Below, piece after piece: positions 62,348 through 64,000 of a stretch of DNA of 64,000 nucleotides; the stretch's first letter is position 1, and the number at the start of each line of letters is the position of its first letter. This DNA comes from DASPSM01 sp036008465 (GTDB lineage: Bacteria > Planctomycetota > Planctomycetia > Planctomycetales > Planctomycetaceae), in contig DASYNP010000175.1 of NCBI GenBank assembly GCA_036008465.1, forward strand, positions 30,130 to 94,129, read 5' to 3'. A model generated the notes under the pieces. It was not told the DNA's origin. It did not search any database and saw only the letters and a program-made list of their open reading frames with translations. A program made the position numbers and the translations under genes.

Positions 62348-63832
62348 ATGTCCGCGCCGACCATGGAAAAACCTCGCAGCGTCAAAGCACCGGTGGTGAA
62401 GGATCAACCGCTGTTTATCGACGGCCGATTTGTCGACAGCAGCGATCAGAAGACGTTTGCCACGATCAATCCGGCCACCGGCGAAACGATCTGCCAGGTT
62501 GCCGAAGCGAGTGCTCAGGACGTCGATCGCGCGGTGAAGGCGGCCCGGCGGGCGCTCGAGTCGAGCCCTTGGAAAACGATGGACGCGGCCGACCGCGGCA
62601 AGCTGATGTTCCGACTGGCCGACCTGGTCGAGCAAAACGCTGAAGACCTGGCCGTGCTCGAATCGTTCAACAGCGGCAAGACCGTCAACGATGCACGCGG
62701 CGACGTGCAGGGCGTCCTCAACACGCTGCGTTACTACGCCGGTTGGGCCGACAAAATCGAAGGTCGCACGATCCCCGTTCGGGGCAACTTCCTGTCGTAC
62801 ACGCTGCGGCAGCCGGTCGGCGTCGTGGGGCAAATCATTCCCTGGAACTTCCCGCTGTTGATGCTCGCTTGGAAATGGGGCCCGGCCCTGGCTTGCGGCA
62901 ACTGCATCGTGATGAAGCTTGCCGAGCAAACGCCGCTTACCGGCATGCGGATGGCCGAGCTGGCGCTGGAAGCGGGCTTCCCCGACGGCGTGGTCAACGT
63001 GCTCAATGGCATGGGCGAGACGACCGGGCAGGCAATGGTTGTGCACCCGGGCATCGACAAAATCGCCTTCACCGGGCATGTCGACACGGCCAAGATCATC
63101 ACCAAAGCCGCGGCCGACACGCTCAAGCGATGCACGTTCGAATTGGGCGGCAAGAGCCCGAACGTGATCTTCGCCGACGCCGATCTTCCTGCGGCGGTCG
63201 CCGGGGCGTTCCACGCGATTTACTTCCACGGCGGCCAGTGCTGCACGGCCGGAAGCCGCGTGTTTGTCGAGGACAAGATCCACGGCGAGTTTGTCGAGCG
63301 GCTCGCGGCGGCGACAAAGAATCGCAAGATCGGCGATCCGCTCGATACCGCCACCGAACAGGGTCCGCAGGTGTCGAAGGAGCAAATGGACAAGATCCTG
63401 GGTTACGTCGATCTTGGCCAGAAACAGGGTGCCAACCTTGTCGCTGGCGGCAAGCGTGTCGGTAGCCGCGGCTTTTACGTCGAGCCGACGATCTTCGACA
63501 ACGTTCGCGACGATATGGCGATCGCCCGCGATGAGATCTTCGGACCGGTTGTCAGCGTCCTGCCTTTCAAGGGGGTCGACGAACTCCTCAAGCGGGCCAA
63601 CGACACCAATTACGGTCTGGCCGCAGCGGTCTGGACGAAAGACATCGACAAAGCCCATCTCTACGCCCGGGAGGTCAAAGCCGGCACCGTCTGGGTCAAC
63701 TGCTACCACGTGGTCGATTCGACGACTCCATTCGGCGGCTTCAAACAGTCCGGCCACGGTCGCGAAAACGGCGAAGCGGCGATCGAGCACTACACGGAAC
63801 TCAAGACGGTCACGGTCAAACTGGGCCCCTAG
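62348..63832 (+). CDS. NAD-dependent aldehyde dehydrogenase
   Basis: A 494-residue ALDH superfamily enzyme. VGVVGQIIPWNFPLLMLAWKWGPALACGNCIVMKLAEQTPL (cofactor site), TFELGGKSPNVIFADAD (general base Glu) and FHGGQCCTAGSRVFV (catalytic Cys of the CC pair) are present, with EIFGPVVSVLPF and NDTNYGLAAAVWTKD at the C-terminus. It is closest in pattern to broad-range ALDH1/betaine-aldehyde-type enzymes; the substrate is undetermined. ATG 62348 has GGAG seven bases upstream. Confidence 0.94.
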   Translation: MSAPTMEKPRSVKAPVVKDQPLFIDGRFVDSSDQKTFATINPATGETICQVAEASAQDVDRAVKAARRALESSPWKTMDAADRGKLMFRLADLVEQNAEDLAVLESFNSGKTVNDARGDVQGVLNTLRYYAGWADKIEGRTIPVRGNFLSYTLRQPVGVVGQIIPWNFPLLMLAWKWGPALACGNCIVMKLAEQTPLTGMRMAELALEAGFPDGVVNVLNGMGETTGQAMVVHPGIDKIAFTGHVDTAKIITKAAADTLKRCTFELGGKSPNVIFADADLPAAVAGAFHAIYFHGGQCCTAGSRVFVEDKIHGEFVERLAAATKNRKIGDPLDTATEQGPQVSKEQMDKILGYVDLGQKQGANLVAGGKRVGSRGFYVEPTIFDNVRDDMAIARDEIFGPVVSVLPFKGVDELLKRANDTNYGLAAAVWTKDIDKAHLYAREVKAGTVWVNCYHVVDSTTPFGGFKQSGHGRENGEAAIEHYTELKTVTVKLGP

Positions 63833-63902
63833 GACCCCGACTTTAAAGAGCCGCGCACGGAACAACAGATTGCATTAAGGGGGTTAAGGCGTGAAAGGAC
63901 AG

Positions 63903-63979
63903 AGAGTTCGCACTCATACTGGTTGGTTGAGGTTGCAACCAATCCCAAGGAGGGAGACCAGCCATGGAATGCGAACTCT
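63903..63979. promoter_or_regulatory. Nested inverted repeats spanning the RBS and start of the last gene
   Basis: AGAGTTCGCA (63903-63912) pairs perfectly with TGCGAACTCT (63970-63979). Inside it CTGGT (63919-63923) pairs with ACCAG (63957-63961), and TTGGTTG (63923-63929) pairs with CAACCAA (63936-63942). AAGGAGGGAG (63947-63956) and ATG 63964 lie inside the structure. Confidence 0.55.
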
Positions 63980-64000
63980 GGCCTCGATTGTACCGTTTGG
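63964..64000 (+). CDS. Start of an unknown gene cut by the window edge
   Basis: ATG 63964 has AAGGAGGGAG at a spacing of seven. It opens a frame reading MECELWPRLYRL before the window ends. The aromatic, WP-containing N-terminus resembles those of some planctomycete transposases as I remember them, but 12 residues are too few to decide. Confidence 0.4.
   Translation, partial: MECELWPRLYRL

Noticed and set aside
62315..63865. 516-residue minus-strand ORF opposite the aldehyde dehydrogenase
   Set aside because: It is the mirror of a clear ALDH with catalytic motifs; His/Arg/Asp-rich composition and lack of family motifs mark it as a GC-rich antisense shadow.
1..64000. tRNA, rRNA or CRISPR array
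   Set aside because: Looked for T-loop-like GGTTCGAATCC patterns and regular spaced repeats; none found outside coding sequence, though a covariance search was not possible.

Overview
This 64 kb window is GC-rich bacterial chromosome that reads as a planctomycete, most likely of the Pirellulales. The gene content points there: two DUF1080 (3-keto-disaccharide hydrolase) proteins, a DUF1571 protein, a DUF4432 epimerase-like protein, a DUF6807 (PmoA-like) protein, secreted PQQ-type propellers, a BlaI/M56 pair, many signal peptides, short palindromic repeats between genes, and little operon compaction. No rRNA, tRNA, CRISPR array or prophage was recognised. The left edge cuts a gene. The right edge enters one behind a strongly structured leader.

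Layout. 0-6.5 kb: a secreted Asp-box protein, an RNase HII-like nuclease, a nitronate monooxygenase-like flavoprotein, coproheme decarboxylase ChdC/HemQ and an SDR. 6.5-14.8 kb: a DUF1571 protein, then a stress and DNA-repair block (DUF3175, Ku, DUF2892, a glycine-repeat protein, YciF-like DUF892, DUF1328, UdgX-type uracil-DNA glycosylase, RecQ, a 42-aa membrane protein). 14.9-18.4 kb: lactonase, nucleoside hydrolase-like protein, TrpD. 18.6-22.2 kb: partial complex I operon nuoI-DUF2203-nuoA-nuoC-nuoD, with no nuoB next to nuoA. 22.5-28.2 kb: secreted thioredoxin-like, DUF1080, PQQ and DUF4432 proteins. 28.2-32.1 kb: BlaI repressor with an excellent operator, and a giant M56 sensor. 32.2-36.3 kb: PHP phosphoesterase, then two cysteine-less thiolases followed by two DUF35 proteins. 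36.4-44.3 kb: RDD/SpoIIM pair, GT9, metX-metW and two secreted or membrane proteins of unknown function. 44.4-52.3 kb (minus strand): CoA-binding protein, DUF6807, a trypsin/LamG/SirB1 fusion, an ABC exporter and the primary sigma factor. 53.4-59.2 kb: a divergent locus of three HlyD-type adaptors, one carrying GAF-like domains and one fused to a PqqD-like domain and an M50 protease. 59.2-63.8 kb: cupin, Tat-exported intradiol dioxygenase, TPR-GT9 and aldehyde dehydrogenase.

The most interesting candidate systems are (i) the GAF-HlyD / HlyD / PqqD-M50-HlyD locus, which has adaptors and a membrane protease but no visible pump; (ii) the M56 sensor-protease carrying four tandem ~130-residue repeats and an adaptor-like coiled coil; (iii) the thiolase-thiolase-DUF35-DUF35 operon in which both thiolases lack the nucleophilic Cys and one DUF35 has lost all zinc ligands; and (iv) UdgX beside Ku and RecQ in what looks like a general-stress gene cluster. 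Functions are read from sequence motifs remembered for each family; no database search was run.
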